A stretch of DNA of 19,289 nucleotides, taken from CAZKTO01 sp964555685 (GTDB lineage: Bacteria > Chloroflexota > Dehalococcoidia > SHYB01). The stretch spans positions 1 to 19,289 of the forward strand of contig CAZKTO010000060.1 of assembly GCA_964555685.1 (NCBI GenBank). The letters run 5' to 3'. A model generated the notes under the pieces. The model saw nothing but the letters and a program-made list of their open reading frames with translations. It was not told the origin of the DNA and ran no database searches. The translations under genes were made by a program, and so were the position numbers. Of this stretch, positions 1 to 7,322 are shown in pieces. The stretch's first letter is position 1. Every line of letters starts with the position of its first letter.

Positions 1-2
1 CT

Positions 3-584
3 CAACCACGGCCCATGGACCCGCAGAGCGCCGGTCCGGGTACGCCCGGACACCCCACCCCCTCCCCGGCGGACCGCTCCGCTCCGCCGCCTGGCGGCGC
101 CCCCCGGCCACCTGAGACGCCGGCCCCCTCCGCCACAGCGGGCCCCGCGAGGCAGACGCCTCCGCCAGCCTCCGATGGCGCCACGCCCGGCACCGACGCC
201 GAGCGCCAGGCTCGCCTGCGGGAGCGCTGGCGCGACGTCATCGAGGCCACCAAGGGCCAGGGAAAAGGCAAGTACCGGCTGGACTCCCTGCTGCGCAGCG
301 CCCGGCTGGACTCGATCCAGGGCGACGCCGCCATTTTGGGCTTCACGCACAAGAACTTCGTCGATATGATGAATGGAGAGCTCGAGAATCCCGGCACGAG
401 GAGGGCGCTGGAAGACGCGCTGGAGCGGGTGGCCGGCAAGCGTTACCAGGTGCGCTGCGTCCTTACCGAGAGGTCACCCCGGCAAGCCGGGGTACCCGGC
501 CCGGCCCGGGGGCATCTCGTGCGCGCCGCCATGGACGAGATGGGCGCCAAGCCCACCGAGGCGGGAGGCCCCAATGATGAATAG
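3..584 (+). CDS. dnaX: DNA polymerase III gamma/tau subunit, C-terminal part (5' partial)
   Basis: The reading frame is open through the left edge, so only about the last 193 residues are visible; the internal ATG at 15 is probably not the start. The visible part begins with a long Pro/Ala/Gly-rich linker (to about residue 65). A helical domain follows, containing RLRERWRDVIEATK, SLLRSARL and a strand with AILGFTHKNFVD, then EDALERVAGKRYQVRCVL. This layout is typical of the tau C-terminal region, which joins clamp-loader and polymerase/helicase in the replisome. The ATPase and zinc-finger domains would lie off the window. The dnaX-ybaB-recR order is widely conserved in bacteria and is the strongest support. 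The stop overlaps the ybaB start by 11 nt, implying coupled translation. The assignment is firm by context and fair by sequence alone. Confidence 0.8.
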   Translation, partial: QPRPMDPQSAGPGTPGHPTPSPADRSAPPPGGAPRPPETPAPSATAGPARQTPPPASDGATPGTDAERQARLRERWRDVIEATKGQGKGKYRLDSLLRSARLDSIQGDAAILGFTHKNFVDMMNGELENPGTRRALEDALERVAGKRYQVRCVLTERSPRQAGVPGPARGHLVRAAMDEMGAKPTEAGGPNDE

Positions 585-888
585 GAACCTGATGCGCCAG
601 GCCCAGCAGCTCCAGGCGCGGCTGGTCAAGGCCCAGGAGGAGCTGGCCACCCTCACCGTCCAGGTCACGGCGGGCGGCGGCGCCATCGCCGTCGTCGTCA
701 CCGGCGACCAGAAGGTCCAGTCGATCAAGCTGGACCGCTCCGTGGTCAGCGCCGACGACGTGGAGACGCTGGAGGACCTGGTGCGGGCCGCCGTCAACGA
801 GGGGCTCGAGCAGTCCAAGCAGATGGCCTCGGCGCACCTGGGCAAGGTGACCGGGGGCCTCGGTCTGCCCGGCCTCGGCGGCCGGTAG
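574..888 (+). CDS. ybaB: YbaB/EbfC family nucleoid-associated DNA-binding protein
   Basis: This 104-residue protein has the size and fold pattern of YbaB/EbfC: an N-terminal amphipathic helix (LMRQAQQLQARLVKAQEELA), a beta hairpin with GGGAIAVVVTGDQKVQSIKLD, and a C-terminal helix (DLVRAAVNEGLEQSKQMA) ending in a Gly/Leu-rich tail. YbaB proteins are dimeric tweezers-like DNA-binding proteins that coat the nucleoid, and they sit between dnaX and recR in many genomes. Two adjacent ATG codons (574 and 577) could start it; GGGAGG at 563-568 is 5 or 8 nt upstream, so 577 is equally possible. It overlaps the end of dnaX, and recR follows after 27 nt. Confidence 0.9.
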   Translation: MMNRNLMRQAQQLQARLVKAQEELATLTVQVTAGGGAIAVVVTGDQKVQSIKLDRSVVSADDVETLEDLVRAAVNEGLEQSKQMASAHLGKVTGGLGLPGLGGR

Positions 889-915
889 GGCCGGCGCGCC
901 GAGCATCGCACCCCC

Positions 916-1524
916 GTGGAATTCCCACCCGCCGCCGCGCCCATCGTCCGCCTCATCGAGGAGCTGCACAAGCTGCCGGGTATCGGCTCCAAGACGGCCC
1001 AGCGCCTGGCCTACCACCTCATCCGCACCTCGAAAGATGAGGCCCTCGCCCTGGCCGATGCCATCGCGGCAGTCAGGGAGCAGGTGGTCTTCTGCTCCCA
1101 GTGCCTCAACATCACCGACACCGACCCCTGCGCCATCTGCAACGATCCCCGACGCGACCGGACCAAGCTCTGCGTGGTGGAGCAGCCGCTGGACATCCTG
1201 GCGCTGGAGCGGACACGCGCCTACGCGGGGCTCTACCACGTCCTCCACGGGGCCATCTCGCCCATCGACGGCGTCGGCCCCCGGGACCTGAAGGTCCAGC
1301 AGCTGGTGGACCGGCTGGCGCAGGGCGGCTTCCAAGAGCTCGTGCTGGCGACGAACCCGAACCTGGAGGGCGAGGCCACTGCCACCTACGTCCAGCGGCA
1401 GGTGAGGCCCTTTGGGCTGCGCGTGACGCGCCTGGCGCGGGGGCTCCCCGCCGGGGCCGACCTCGAGTACGCCGACGAGGTCACCCTCTCCCGGGCCATG
1501 GAGGGGCGCCAGGAGGTCTCGTGA
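916..1524 (+). CDS. recR: Recombination mediator protein RecR
   Basis: RecR works with RecO (and RecF) to load RecA on gapped single-stranded DNA during recombinational repair. The 202-residue protein has the usual RecR length and domain order. A helix-hairpin-helix segment (LPGIGSKTAQRLAYHL, about residues 20-35) comes first, then a four-cysteine zinc finger at C60-x2-C63 and C72-x2-C75. A Toprim domain follows with CVVEQPLDILALE (86-98), EGEATA (151-156) and a C-terminal ARGLPAGADLEYADEVTL stretch. The start is GTG, placed where the conserved N-terminus begins; no convincing Shine-Dalgarno precedes it. It follows ybaB closely, and recO lies 129 nt downstream, grouping both partners. Confidence 0.95.
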   Translation: MEFPPAAAPIVRLIEELHKLPGIGSKTAQRLAYHLIRTSKDEALALADAIAAVREQVVFCSQCLNITDTDPCAICNDPRRDRTKLCVVEQPLDILALERTRAYAGLYHVLHGAISPIDGVGPRDLKVQQLVDRLAQGGFQELVLATNPNLEGEATATYVQRQVRPFGLRVTRLARGLPAGADLEYADEVTLSRAMEGRQEVS

Positions 1525-1653
1525 GCCCCGCCAGGGGGTCGCCGCGCTCCCGGCGCGCCGCTCGGACGAGGGCGGCGGCGTGTCTCATCGCGGGCCCGGC
1601 GCCGTCCCCCGCAGCGGTTTGACCGACGAACGCGGGCGACTGGAGAGACCCCT

Positions 1654-2442
1654 GTGGACAGGCCGCGATTCCTCAAGACCGAGGCCATCGTCCTCAAGCA
1701 CTTCCCGCTGGGCGAGGCCGACCGGGTCGTGACCCTCTGCACGCCGGCCGCGGGGAAGGTGCGGGCCGTGGCCCGCGGCGTACGGCGCGTCCCGAGCCGC
1801 CTGGCGGGCCATCTGGAGCCCCTGACCCGGAGCCGGGTCATGATCGTCCGAGGCAAGAGCCTCGACAGCATCTCCTCCGCCGAGACCATCGCCAGCAACC
1901 TGCCGCTGCGCCAGGACCTCTGGCGGATGACCTGCGGCCTGTATCTTGCCGAGCTGACCGAGCGTCTCTCCGTCGAGGAGCAGGCCAACGTCCCCCTCTA
2001 CCGGCTGCTGGAGCAGGGGCTGGCGTGGATCGGCACCGCGCGCGACCCGGAGCCCGCCCTGCGCTATCTGGAGCTGCGGGCGCTCATCGTGACCGGCTAC
2101 CGGCCCGAGCTCTTCCACTGCGTCGCGTGCCGGGGGGAGATCAGGCCCGCGGCCCACGCCTTCAGCGCCGGCGCCGGCGGCGTCCTGTGCCCCGTGTGCC
2201 GCCGCGACGATCCGCTGGCCCGGCCCCTCTCCCTGGACGCGCTGAAGGTGCTGCGCCTCTTCTCCACGAGCTCCCTGGAGACGGCCAGCCGCGTCCGCCT
2301 GGGCCCGGAGTTGGCCGTCGAGCTCGAGCACCTGCTGCGGCGGTATATAATGCACGTTCTGGAGCAGGGGCTGAAAACCGTCGAGTTCCTGGACATGCTC
2401 CGGCGGGAGGGGGCCTCGTCCCCTCGCCCGGCGCCGCCCTAG
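1654..2442 (+). CDS. recO: DNA repair protein RecO
   Basis: RecO binds SSB and DNA, anneals complementary strands and helps RecR load RecA. The 262-residue product begins with the RecO N-terminal OB-fold signature (KTEAIVLKHFPLGEADRVVTL, residues 8-28, and GKVRAVARGVRR, 34-45). A helical region follows (DLWRMTCGLYLAELTERL). The zinc site is C156-x2-C159 with C179-x2-C182. The C-terminal LRRYIMHVLEQGLKTVEFL is also typical. Translation starts at GTG, 6 nt after GGAGAG (1642-1647). The gene lies 129 nt after recR and only 10 nt before the biotin carboxylase gene, so it is probably co-transcribed with both. Confidence 0.92.
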   Translation: MDRPRFLKTEAIVLKHFPLGEADRVVTLCTPAAGKVRAVARGVRRVPSRLAGHLEPLTRSRVMIVRGKSLDSISSAETIASNLPLRQDLWRMTCGLYLAELTERLSVEEQANVPLYRLLEQGLAWIGTARDPEPALRYLELRALIVTGYRPELFHCVACRGEIRPAAHAFSAGAGGVLCPVCRRDDPLARPLSLDALKVLRLFSTSSLETASRVRLGPELAVELEHLLRRYIMHVLEQGLKTVEFLDMLRREGASSPRPAPP

Positions 2443-2452
2443 GGGGTCGCGG

Positions 2453-3964
2453 ATGTTCAAGAAGGTCCTCGTCGCAAACCGAGGCGAGGTGGCCATCCGA
2501 GTCATGCGCACGTGCGAGGAGCTGGGCGTGCGGACGGTGGCCATCTTCTCCGAGGCGGATCGGCTCTCGCCTCACGTCCCCTACGCCGACGAGGCCTACC
2601 TCGTGGGGCCGCCGCCCCCGCGCCAGAGCTATCTCAACATCGACTCCATCATGGATGTGGCGCGGCGGTGCGGCGCCGACGCCGTCCACCCGGGCTACGG
2701 CTTCCTGGCCGAGAGCCCGGACTTCGCCGCCGCGTGCGAGGGGGCCGGCATCACGTTCATCGGCCCCACGGCCGAGATGATCCGGCGCATGGGGAACAAA
2801 CTGGAGGCGCGGCGCATCATGCAGCAGGTCGGCGTGCCCGTCGTCCCCGGCGGCACGGCCGAGGCCCGCGGCCTGGATGCATCGAAGCGGCTCGCCCTGG
2901 AGATGGGGTACCCCGTCATCGTCAAGCCGGCCGGCGGCGGCGGCGGCAAGGGCATGCACGTGGTCCGCAGCGAGGAGCAGCTGGAGTCCGAGCTGCGCCT
3001 GGCCTCCAGCGAGGCCGCCTCGGCCTTCGGCGACTCCAGCGTCTACCTGGAGAAGTACCTGCGCCCCGTGCGCCACATCGAGGTGCAGCTGGTGCGCGAC
3101 CGCCACGGCCACGCCATCCACCTGGGCGAGCGGGAGTGCTCCGTCCAGCGGCGGCACCAGAAGATCATCGAGGAGAGCCCCTCGGTGGCCGTGGACCCGC
3201 CGCTGCGGGCCCGCCTGGCGGAGGCGGGCATCGCCGCCCTGGAGGCCGTCGGATACCACGGCGTCGGCACGTGCGAGTTCCTCCTCACCGGCGACGGCCG
3301 CTTCTACTTCCTGGAGATGAACACGCGGCTCCAGGTGGAGCACACGGTGACCGAGCAGGTGACGGGCCTCGATCTCGTGGAGGCGCAGCTCCAGGTGGCC
3401 AGCGGCCAGCCCCTGGACGTCCGGCAGGACGAGGTCCGCTTCTACGGCTGGGCCATCGAGTGCCGCATCTCGGCCGAGGACCCATACAACAACTTCATGC
3501 CCTCGCCCGGCCTCATCGAGCTCCTGTACGAGCCGGGCGGCCCCGGCATTCGCGTGGACACCGGCGTCTCCAAGGGCTACGAGGTGCCCGTCTTCTATGA
3601 TCCAATGATCGCCAAGCTGATAACGTGGGGGCGCAACCGGGACCAGGCCCTGCGGCGGATGCGCCGCGCGCTGCGGCACTACAAGATCCTGGGCATCCAC
3701 AACAACATTCCGTTCCTCCAGGCCATCATCCAGCACAAGAACTTCCGCGAGGGCGACCTCCACACGGGCTTCCTGGACGAGCATACGGACCTCTTCGAGC
3801 AGGAGCCCAAGACGCACGGCGAGCTGGCCGCGGTGGTGGCCGCCGTGCTGGACTACCAGGGGCGGCGCAGGGGCCGGAGCGGAGCGGCGCCCTCGGCGGA
3901 CGGCCGCGGCCAGACCTGGAAGGCCCTGGGCCGGGGCGAAGGCTGGGACCGGCCATGGCGGTAG
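2453..3964 (+). CDS. accC: Biotin carboxylase subunit of an acyl-CoA (or pyruvate) carboxylase
   Basis: It catalyses ATP- and bicarbonate-dependent carboxylation of the biotin on a carrier protein. The N-terminal domain starts KKVLVANRGEVAIRVMR, and HPGYGFLAE follows at 79-87. The ATP-grasp domain has K116, K158 and the glycine-rich loop GGGGGKG (161-167). The active-site run FLEMNTRLQVEHTVTE contains E288, N290, R292 and E296, and R338 lies in ECRISAEDP; these five fall at the same numbers I recall for E. coli AccC. At 503 residues it is about 50 longer than E. coli AccC, ending in a low-complexity Arg/Gly-rich tail. HTVTE, rather than HPVTE, recalls pyruvate carboxylases, so the acceptor (acetyl-CoA, propionyl-CoA or pyruvate) is undecided. 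It overlaps the next gene by 10 nt. No carboxyltransferase is in the window. Confidence 0.92.
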   Translation: MFKKVLVANRGEVAIRVMRTCEELGVRTVAIFSEADRLSPHVPYADEAYLVGPPPPRQSYLNIDSIMDVARRCGADAVHPGYGFLAESPDFAAACEGAGITFIGPTAEMIRRMGNKLEARRIMQQVGVPVVPGGTAEARGLDASKRLALEMGYPVIVKPAGGGGGKGMHVVRSEEQLESELRLASSEAASAFGDSSVYLEKYLRPVRHIEVQLVRDRHGHAIHLGERECSVQRRHQKIIEESPSVAVDPPLRARLAEAGIAALEAVGYHGVGTCEFLLTGDGRFYFLEMNTRLQVEHTVTEQVTGLDLVEAQLQVASGQPLDVRQDEVRFYGWAIECRISAEDPYNNFMPSPGLIELLYEPGGPGIRVDTGVSKGYEVPVFYDPMIAKLITWGRNRDQALRRMRRALRHYKILGIHNNIPFLQAIIQHKNFREGDLHTGFLDEHTDLFEQEPKTHGELAAVVAAVLDYQGRRRGRSGAAPSADGRGQTWKALGRGEGWDRPWR

Positions 3965-4467
3965 AGCGCTACCGAGTCCAGGTGGACGGGGAGTGGATGG
4001 ACCTCTCCGTCGAGGGGGCCGGCGGGCGCGTCCGCGTGCAGTGCGGCGACAGAAGCTGGGACGCCGACCTTCAGCAGTACAGCGACACGAACCTGATCTC
4101 CGTGCTCCTGGGCGGCGCCTCCCACGAGTTCCTGGTGGAGAAGATCGACGATACCTACTCCGTCCTGCGAGGCTGGGAGCGCTACCAGGTGCGGGTCCGG
4201 CCGGCCTGGGCCACGGCGCGCGGCCGAGGCGATGCCGGGGCGGAGGTCCTCTCGGAGATCAGCATCGAGAGTCCGCTGGTGGGCGTGGTGGCCGAGATCG
4301 CGGTGACACGCAGCCAGCAGGTGGAGAAGGGCGATCTGCTGCTCACCATCGAGGCGATGAAGATGCAGAACGAGATCCGCGCCCCGCGGGCGGGCACGGT
4401 GCGGACCGTGCGGGTGAAGGCGGGCCAGAAGGTCTCGATGCGCCAGCCGCTGCTGGTGCTGGCCTAG
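3955..4467 (+). CDS. Biotin carboxyl carrier protein with BT-like N-terminal region
   Basis: The last 75 residues form a biotinyl domain: IESPLVGVVAEI, then the biotin attachment motif EAMKM with acceptor Lys136, 34 residues before the C-terminus as usual, then RAPRAGTVRTVRVKAGQ. Residues 1-100 are beta-rich with repeated 'YRVQVDG' and 'YQVRVRP'-like strands. They resemble the BT (biotin carboxylase-carboxyltransferase interaction) region found between BC and BCCP in fused alpha subunits such as PCCA/MCCA. The simplest reading is a split alpha subunit: upstream gene for BC, this 170-residue protein for BT-BCCP. The ATG at 3955 overlaps the accC stop, implying coupled translation and fixed stoichiometry. 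Its stop shares CTAG with the convergent gene. I leave the symbol blank because the protein is not a standard AccB. Confidence 0.88.
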   Translation: MAVERYRVQVDGEWMDLSVEGAGGRVRVQCGDRSWDADLQQYSDTNLISVLLGGASHEFLVEKIDDTYSVLRGWERYQVRVRPAWATARGRGDAGAEVLSEISIESPLVGVVAEIAVTRSQQVEKGDLLLTIEAMKMQNEIRAPRAGTVRTVRVKAGQKVSMRQPLLVLA

Positions 4468-6605
4468 ACCCCGGCGAGCCCGCGGGCCACAATCCGCTCA
4501 AGACGCCCTCGCGCCAACGGGTCAGGAATGCCCGCCACACTGGCCTCGACGGTCTCTCGATAGACGCGCGGGAAGCCGGGATCGAGTTCGCCCTCGGCGA
4601 TGCGCTCCTGGTAGCGGCGCGCCATGCGGGAGAGCGCATCCTCCAGCCAGGCGTCGCCCCGCAGCCTGGCCAGGGCTTCCAGGTACCGCGCGTTGTGCTC
4701 CAGCGATATGCCCAGCCCCTGCTGGCCCTTGCTCCTCGGCAGGTCGTACGCGAAGAACGCGAGGGCGTCGCTCACCACGTCCAGCTTTTTCTGGTCGTCG
4801 TAGACCAGCGTCACCCGCGCCGCCAGCGCCGGGTCGGTCTGGACCAGCCGATAGATGGCCCGCGCGGGCGGCAGCCGCACGGGGTTGGCCCTCTCGAATA
4901 CCTCGGCGGCGAGCGCCAGGTCCCGGTCGAAAAGATTCGCGGCCTCTTTGGGCATCTCGGTGAGGAAGGGCTCGACGAGCAGCCCGGTGTGGATAAAGAC
5001 GTGCATCGCGCGCTGGGAGTCGCGCTGCCCCAGGCCGGCGATCCGCTGGTAGACGCTCTTCAGGAACGGGTCGTCGATGGAGGGCGTGGCCGAGACGTGC
5101 TCGTTGAAGAGGCGCGCGAGCTCTTCCAGCCGCTCCGGCGTGAGCGGCCCCTCGTAGCCCAGGGCGGCCACCACCTCCTCCGGCTCCAGGAGGAACCGCG
5201 TGAAGGCCGGGCCCTTCGTGACCAGCACCCGCGCCATCTCGGGCGAGAGGCGCGTCATCACGGCCCGCGTCAGGTCCCGGTCCACCTCCGCCAGGGTCTC
5301 GATGACGAAGTTCATGGACTCGCGCTGGCGCTCGGAGAGGCCGCGCAGAAACCGGTCGAAGGCGAGGCCCGCCGGGGCGAGGCCGCTGGGGGCGAGCCGC
5401 TGGAGATCCGCGGCGAGATCGAGGAGCTGAACGTGCAGCGGTTCGAGGGCCCCGCGCATCTCGTCCGCCAGGGGCCCGTCGCCCCGCGTGAGGGCGAGGA
5501 GCGTCGCGTTGTCGAGGGCCGGCGCGAAGCTCATGAGGAAGCGCTCCCCGGTAAGCCGCTCCCTGGCGAAGGCCGGCCGCCGCTCGCGCGGCAGGCGCTC
5601 CACGTCCACGAGGAACTGGAACGCCTCGCCGATGCGCCGGCCCTGGGAGCCCGCGCCGCGCGCGGCCCCCGAGTGGAGCCGGTAGACGCGGACCATGTCC
5701 CGCAGGTAGCCGCGCCAGAAACGCACGTCCTCGACGACGGCGCCGCCCCGGTCCAGCGGCTTGAAATAGAGGTCGAACTGCTGGACGAAGTCGGTGAGCC
5801 GCTGCCGCTCCTCGCGCAGGACCACGGCGGCGATGCGCGGCTCGACGCGGGCCTTGGGATCGGGCTCGACACGATAGCCGCCCAGCGGTACGTGCCCGAT
5901 GCCGAGGTAGGCGTCGGCGTCGCGGCGCTGCTCGCCCGGCAGGCGCAGGTACCAGCCGGTGGCCTCGTCCCAGGAGGCGAAGCCGCCCGGCTCCAGGAGC
6001 GGGGCGTAGTACTTGCGCAGGATGGGCGGGACGAGGTTCAGGGCTCCGCCGGTGAAGAAGATGACCTCGGCCTCGCCCAGGTGGTAGAGGCCGGGGTAGG
6101 CGCCGGTGATGAGGTCGGGGATCAGGCGCAGGCGGGCGCGGAGCGGCTCGAAGGCGTCCGGCGGCTGCTGCACGAACGTCTCCAGGTCGCGCCGCTGGGC
6201 CGCAAGGCCGCTGGAGAGGGGCTCGCCGGGCCGCGGGTCGTAGGAGAGCTCGGGGCGCCCCACGACGGGGAAGGGGCCGTAGAGGGCGTGGGAGATCTCG
6301 TGGACGATGGACGACGGCCTCGCCTGGCCGATGCCGGTGAAGCCGCGGTAGCCGGTGCTGCCGAACCAGCCGGGGCGGCCCAGGACGTGGCGCACGTCCA
6401 GCCCGCGGATGGCCTCCGCCGCCTGGGGTGTGAAGGTGTAGAGCGCCAGCACCGCCTCGACGCGGTCCTGGGCCCAGCGGTCCCGCGGGGCCAGGAGCGG
6501 TCCACCCGCAGGCCCTGAGCGCGGGGCGGGCGTCCCCTGCGTGGGCGCGCAGGCGGCGGCCACGAGAGCACAGGCCAGGCCCAGGAGCGCGACGCGGAGA
6601 GCCAC
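4464..6605 (-). CDS. Large putative lipoprotein with HEISH metallopeptidase-like motif, family not recognised
   Basis: I do not recognise this 713-residue family. Seen directly: a GTG start, a short signal peptide (Arg4, hydrophobic core 5-18) and a cysteine at 19 after VAAA, consistent with a lipoprotein lipobox though Ala at -3 is not ideal. Residues 98-110 read SSIVHEISHALYG, a zinc-metallopeptidase HExxH (H102, E103, H106). A possible third ligand is one of the glutamates in GEAEVIFF (about 178-180). The rest is mostly helical and charged, with no other membrane segment. I infer a surface-anchored protein, perhaps a zinc peptidase; activity is unproven. It has no Shine-Dalgarno and a TATACT box 6 nt before the start, suggesting leaderless translation. 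The opposite-strand reading frame over this region is a shadow; the signal peptide and HEISH favour this strand. Confidence 0.8.
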   Translation of the reverse strand: MALRVALLGLACALVAAACAPTQGTPAPRSGPAGGPLLAPRDRWAQDRVEAVLALYTFTPQAAEAIRGLDVRHVLGRPGWFGSTGYRGFTGIGQARPSSIVHEISHALYGPFPVVGRPELSYDPRPGEPLSSGLAAQRRDLETFVQQPPDAFEPLRARLRLIPDLITGAYPGLYHLGEAEVIFFTGGALNLVPPILRKYYAPLLEPGGFASWDEATGWYLRLPGEQRRDADAYLGIGHVPLGGYRVEPDPKARVEPRIAAVVLREERQRLTDFVQQFDLYFKPLDRGGAVVEDVRFWRGYLRDMVRVYRLHSGAARGAGSQGRRIGEAFQFLVDVERLPRERRPAFARERLTGERFLMSFAPALDNATLLALTRGDGPLADEMRGALEPLHVQLLDLAADLQRLAPSGLAPAGLAFDRFLRGLSERQRESMNFVIETLAEVDRDLTRAVMTRLSPEMARVLVTKGPAFTRFLLEPEEVVAALGYEGPLTPERLEELARLFNEHVSATPSIDDPFLKSVYQRIAGLGQRDSQRAMHVFIHTGLLVEPFLTEMPKEAANLFDRDLALAAEVFERANPVRLPPARAIYRLVQTDPALAARVTLVYDDQKKLDVVSDALAFFAYDLPRSKGQQGLGISLEHNARYLEALARLRGDAWLEDALSRMARRYQERIAEGELDPGFPRVYRETVEASVAGIPDPLARGRLERIVARGLAGV

Positions 6606-6611
6606 CCGAGG

Positions 6612-6617
6612 AGTATA
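6612..6617 (-). promoter_or_regulatory. Putative -10 box of a leaderless promoter for the HEISH lipoprotein
   Basis: On the minus strand TATACT ends 6 nt before the GTG start at 6605, so transcription would begin at or next to the start codon. TGGACC lies 19 nt further upstream as a weak -35. No purine-rich Shine-Dalgarno lies between box and start. Confidence 0.5.
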
Positions 6618-6670
6618 GCAGCGTCCCCCTTCATTCGGTCCAGTCTACTCGATCGATGACACGAACATCC

Positions 6671-6790
6671 TTAGCGGACGCCGGCAGCGCCGGGCTCACC
6701 ACCCTGGGCAGTGACTGTGGCAGTGAAGATCAGGCTAACCACCGCGGCCACGGCGATGGGCACAGCCGCCGGGACAACCATCTTGCGCAC
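6671..6790 (-). CDS. 39-residue hydrophobic microprotein
   Basis: This small frame begins with GTG at 6790, preceded by a strong Shine-Dalgarno AGGAG (6799-6803 on the plus strand as CTCCT) at 8-nt spacing, and ends with TAA. The product starts VRKMVVPAAVPIAVAAVV, continues with SLIFTATVTAQ, then a short polar Gly/Glu tail. It has a basic N-terminus and one hydrophobic span of about 24 residues (5-28), so it should be a membrane-inserted or exported peptide. It lies between the secreted-protein remnant and the HEISH lipoprotein on the same strand, 65 nt from the latter. The ribosome binding site and uninterrupted hydrophobic frame support translation. Function is unknown, and it could also be a leftover signal-peptide segment of a larger gene. 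Confidence 0.45.
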   Translation of the reverse strand: MRKMVVPAAVPIAVAAVVSLIFTATVTAQGGEPGAAGVR

Positions 6791-6847
6791 GCCGCCCTCT
6801 CCTGAGTGGGGCGGGTCAGTGGTCCGTTGAGCCGCCCGGCCCGCCTA

Positions 6848-7144
6848 CTACGGGGTGACACCGGTGGCAATGGCGCTGGCCACCGCCGTGCCCCATATCG
6901 TCCACGTGCTCCCGTCGCCAAAGGTCAGAGTGCCTCCTTTGGCGTACTCGCCGAACAGCCAGACCGTGCCTGGATCCGCCGGGGCGGCCGCCGCCGCCGA
7001 GTAGTCGCCCCAGCGCGGGGTGTAGGTGTTCCCGTTGGTGTCGGTGAACACAAAGCTGACCAGCCCGGCCTGGATGGTGGCGGTCCCCACGCCCACCACA
7101 TGGCCTAAGCCGGGATTTCCCATTTCAACCCTTTTAAGGGTCAT
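6848..7144 (-). pseudogene. Probable C-terminal remnant of a secreted beta-rich protein
   Basis: The 98-codon frame contains VGTATIQAGLVSFVFTDTNG, then YTPRWGDYSAAAAAP, GTVWLFGEYA and a final WTIWGTAVASA. The pattern PRWGDYSAAA...TVWLFGEYA...WGT is one I recall from the last 70-80 residues of long bacterial secreted beta-strand proteins of unknown function. There is no signal peptide or glycine-rich body here, and the frame runs into a TAG about 20 codons upstream of the ATG. The simplest reading is a decayed gene that has lost its N-terminal bulk. No good Shine-Dalgarno precedes the ATG at 7144. A genuine small domain protein cannot be excluded. It lies downstream, on the same strand, of the protease and its terminator. 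Confidence 0.5.
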
Positions 7145-7261
7145 CCGCCATACAGGACTCAGGCGTGTGGGTGTGAGTGGCTACGAATAGCATCTCTTCC
7201 TCCTTCTTCTGTCTTCAACTCGTAGTGCTCTGCGAGTGTCAAGCCACGAGACGGAAACAAA

Positions 7262-7299
7262 TAAGAGAAAAGGCTGACACATGCCAGCCCTTTCTCTTA
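7262..7299 (-). terminator. Rho-independent terminator of the serine protease gene
   Basis: Arms 7262-7276 and 7285-7299 pair over 15 bp around an 8-nt loop. On the minus-strand transcript the single irregular pair is a G-U wobble, while on the plus strand it would be an A-C mismatch. Following the stem on the minus strand is a U-rich stretch (AUUUGUUU reading into 7253-7261). It lies 23 nt after the protease stop, the expected position. Confidence 0.85.
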
Positions 7300-7322
7300 C
7301 GTTCTTGTATTCTAGCGCGCAG

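Noticed and set aside
1616..1653. TTGACC ahead of recO as a -35
   Set aside because: No AT-rich -10 follows at the right distance before the GTG start.
2346..2351. TATAAT inside recO, about 100 nt before accC
   Set aside because: It reads through conserved codons and has no -35 at 16-18 nt; the genes are nearly contiguous, so an internal promoter is not needed.
2162..3817. 551-codon minus-strand frame opposite accC
   Set aside because: The plus strand encodes an unmistakable biotin carboxylase; the antisense product is repetitive and resembles nothing.
3993..6518. Long 841-codon plus-strand frame across the HEISH lipoprotein region
   Set aside because: It is a GC-driven shadow: low-complexity Arg/Gly/Glu-rich product with no domain, while the opposite strand has a signal peptide, lipobox and HEISH motif.
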